Shown in pieces: positions 63,187 through 64,000 of a DNA stretch of 64,000 nt. Position numbers and translations under genes: made by a program. This stretch comes from Planctomycetota bacterium (GTDB lineage Bacteria > Planctomycetota > UBA1135 > UBA2386), in the NCBI GenBank assembly GCA_028281765.1, contig JANQJF010000055.1, forward strand, positions 62,001-126,000, given 5' to 3'. Position 1 is the stretch's first letter, and each line of letters starts with the position of its first letter. The notes beneath the pieces were generated by a model, which saw nothing but the letters and a program-made list of their open reading frames with translations, was not told the DNA's origin and did no database searches.

Positions 63187-64000
63187 CGGCGAATCACCTG
63201 GTCCCGCCCCGGCCCGACCGAGATCGTCCGGATCGGCACCCCGGCCAGTTCCTCGAGCGAATGGACGTACTTCTGCGCGTTCTCCGGCAGGTCGTCGAAG
63301 CGGCGCATGCCGGTGAGATCGCCCTCGAAGCCGGGGAAGAACTCGACCACCGGCTTCACGTCGTCGAGATCGAACACGGGGAATTCGGTCGTCTTGCTGC
63401 CATCGCCACGCTCATACGCGACACAGACTCCGATATCGCCGAAGCCGGACAGAACGTCGAGCATGGTCAGCGCGATCTCGGTCGTGCCGGACACGGCGAC
63501 CGCGTAGCGCGTCGCGACGGCGTCGAACCAACCGCAGCGGCGCGGACGCCCGGTCGTCGACCCGTACTCGTTGCCGGCCGCGCGGATCCGCTCCGCGATG
63601 TCACCGTCGAGTTCGCTCGGGTACGGCCCCGCGCCGACGCGCGTCGAGTACGCTTTGACGACGCCGGTGACCTCACCGACCACCTGCGGCGGCAGGCCGG
63701 TACCGATCGCGATCCCGCCGGTCGACGCGCTCGACGAGGTCACGAACGGATACGTGCCGTGGTCGACGTCGAGGAGCACACCCTGCGCGCCCTCGAACAG
63801 GAGCCGCTTGCCATCACGGAGGACCGAACGTAGCAGCGCTCCGGTGTCGCGCACCGCGGGACGCAGCCATTCGCCGATCTCGAGCAGCTGGGACTGGAGC
63901 TCGGTGGCGTCGACTTCCGGCACCTCGCACGCGCGCAGTGTCGCGTTCTTCTCGTCGCAGAGTCGCTCCAGACCGCGACGCAAGCGCTCGGGTCGCAGCA
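63183..64000 (-). CDS. purA: adenylosuccinate synthetase, C-terminal part
   Basis: About 271 residues of the C-terminal two thirds are visible; the gene begins beyond the right edge. Motifs are LLFEGAQGVLLDVDHGTYPF, VTSSSASTGGIAIGTGLPP and GEYGSTTGRPRRCGWFD, typical of PurA near the IMP site, plus KPVVEFFPGFEGDLTG and SVGPGRDQVI at the end. It makes adenylosuccinate from IMP, aspartate and GTP in purine synthesis. Its stop overlaps uppS, giving an operon that joins nucleotide and envelope genes. Confidence 0.95.

Overview
The window is about 64 kb of high-GC bacterial DNA (strong G/C bias at third codon positions) packed with genes. Many neighbouring genes overlap by 1-4 bases (ATGA, GTGA, TTGA or TAATG junctions), so most of it reads as long minus-strand operons. 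The gene content suggests a Planctomycetota-like organism: a MoxR/DUF58/BatA/VWA operon with very large TPR proteins, many secreted proteins of unknown role, an arylsulfotransferase-like beta-propeller, a DNRLRE protein and a FliA/WhiG-type sigma factor. The phylum is an inference; there is no rRNA, tRNA, CRISPR array or intact insertion sequence to confirm it.

Layout. (1) 1-16916: surface-glycan biosynthesis, nearly all minus strand. It holds a kinase and a guanylyltransferase-phosphatase fusion for making GDP-D-glycero-alpha-D-manno-heptose, a GDP-sugar 4,6-dehydratase, an RmlC-type epimerase, glycosyltransferases, FkbM and other methyltransferases, a B12-type radical SAM protein and a thiamine-dependent E1 alpha/beta pair. 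Two secreted proteins are inserted (ASST-like and redoxin-gluzincin). (2) 17024-33192: one seven-gene minus-strand operon with MoxR ATPase, DUF58, BatA-like, VWA and TPR proteins, including a 2107-residue one. (3) 33380-41452: a secreted selenoprotein candidate divergent from a transmembrane protein kinase, then an alkyltransferase-like protein, an aldo/keto reductase, CutC, a GH5-like secreted protein and a HEAT-VWA protein. (4) 41501-53661: MFS transporter, Nudix hydrolase, VOC lipoprotein, ClC channel, Lon, DNRLRE protein, glycerol kinase and a nitrilase-family amidase. (5) 53664-54929: a second selenoprotein candidate, thioredoxin-like, followed by a 413-base block of inverted repeats. (6) 55343-60015: a secreted unknown, then a regulatory operon of sigma factor, small lipoprotein, IscU-like protein and sigma-54 activator. 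(7) 60189-64000: a housekeeping operon purA-uppS-cdsA-phoH-ybeY.

The most important observation is two genes interrupted by a single in-frame UGA that looks like selenocysteine. At 33497-33499 the context is Gly-Ser-Cys-UGA-Gly-Lys-Gly; at 54663-54665 it is Gly-Cys-Thr-UGA-Asn-Asn-Gly. In both, coding-like sequence continues in frame after the UGA. In both, an RNA hairpin follows whose apical loop begins exactly 24 nt after the UGA and has G at position 1 or 2, as expected for bacterial SECIS elements. No Sec machinery (selA, selB, selC, selD) lies in the window, so decoding is inferred.

The glycan genes appear to work together: phosphorylation and guanylylation of heptose, possible 4,6-dehydration and epimerisation to a deoxy-heptose, possible two-carbon branching by the E1 pair, then transfer and methylation. 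This pathway is an inference from family membership and neighbourhood.
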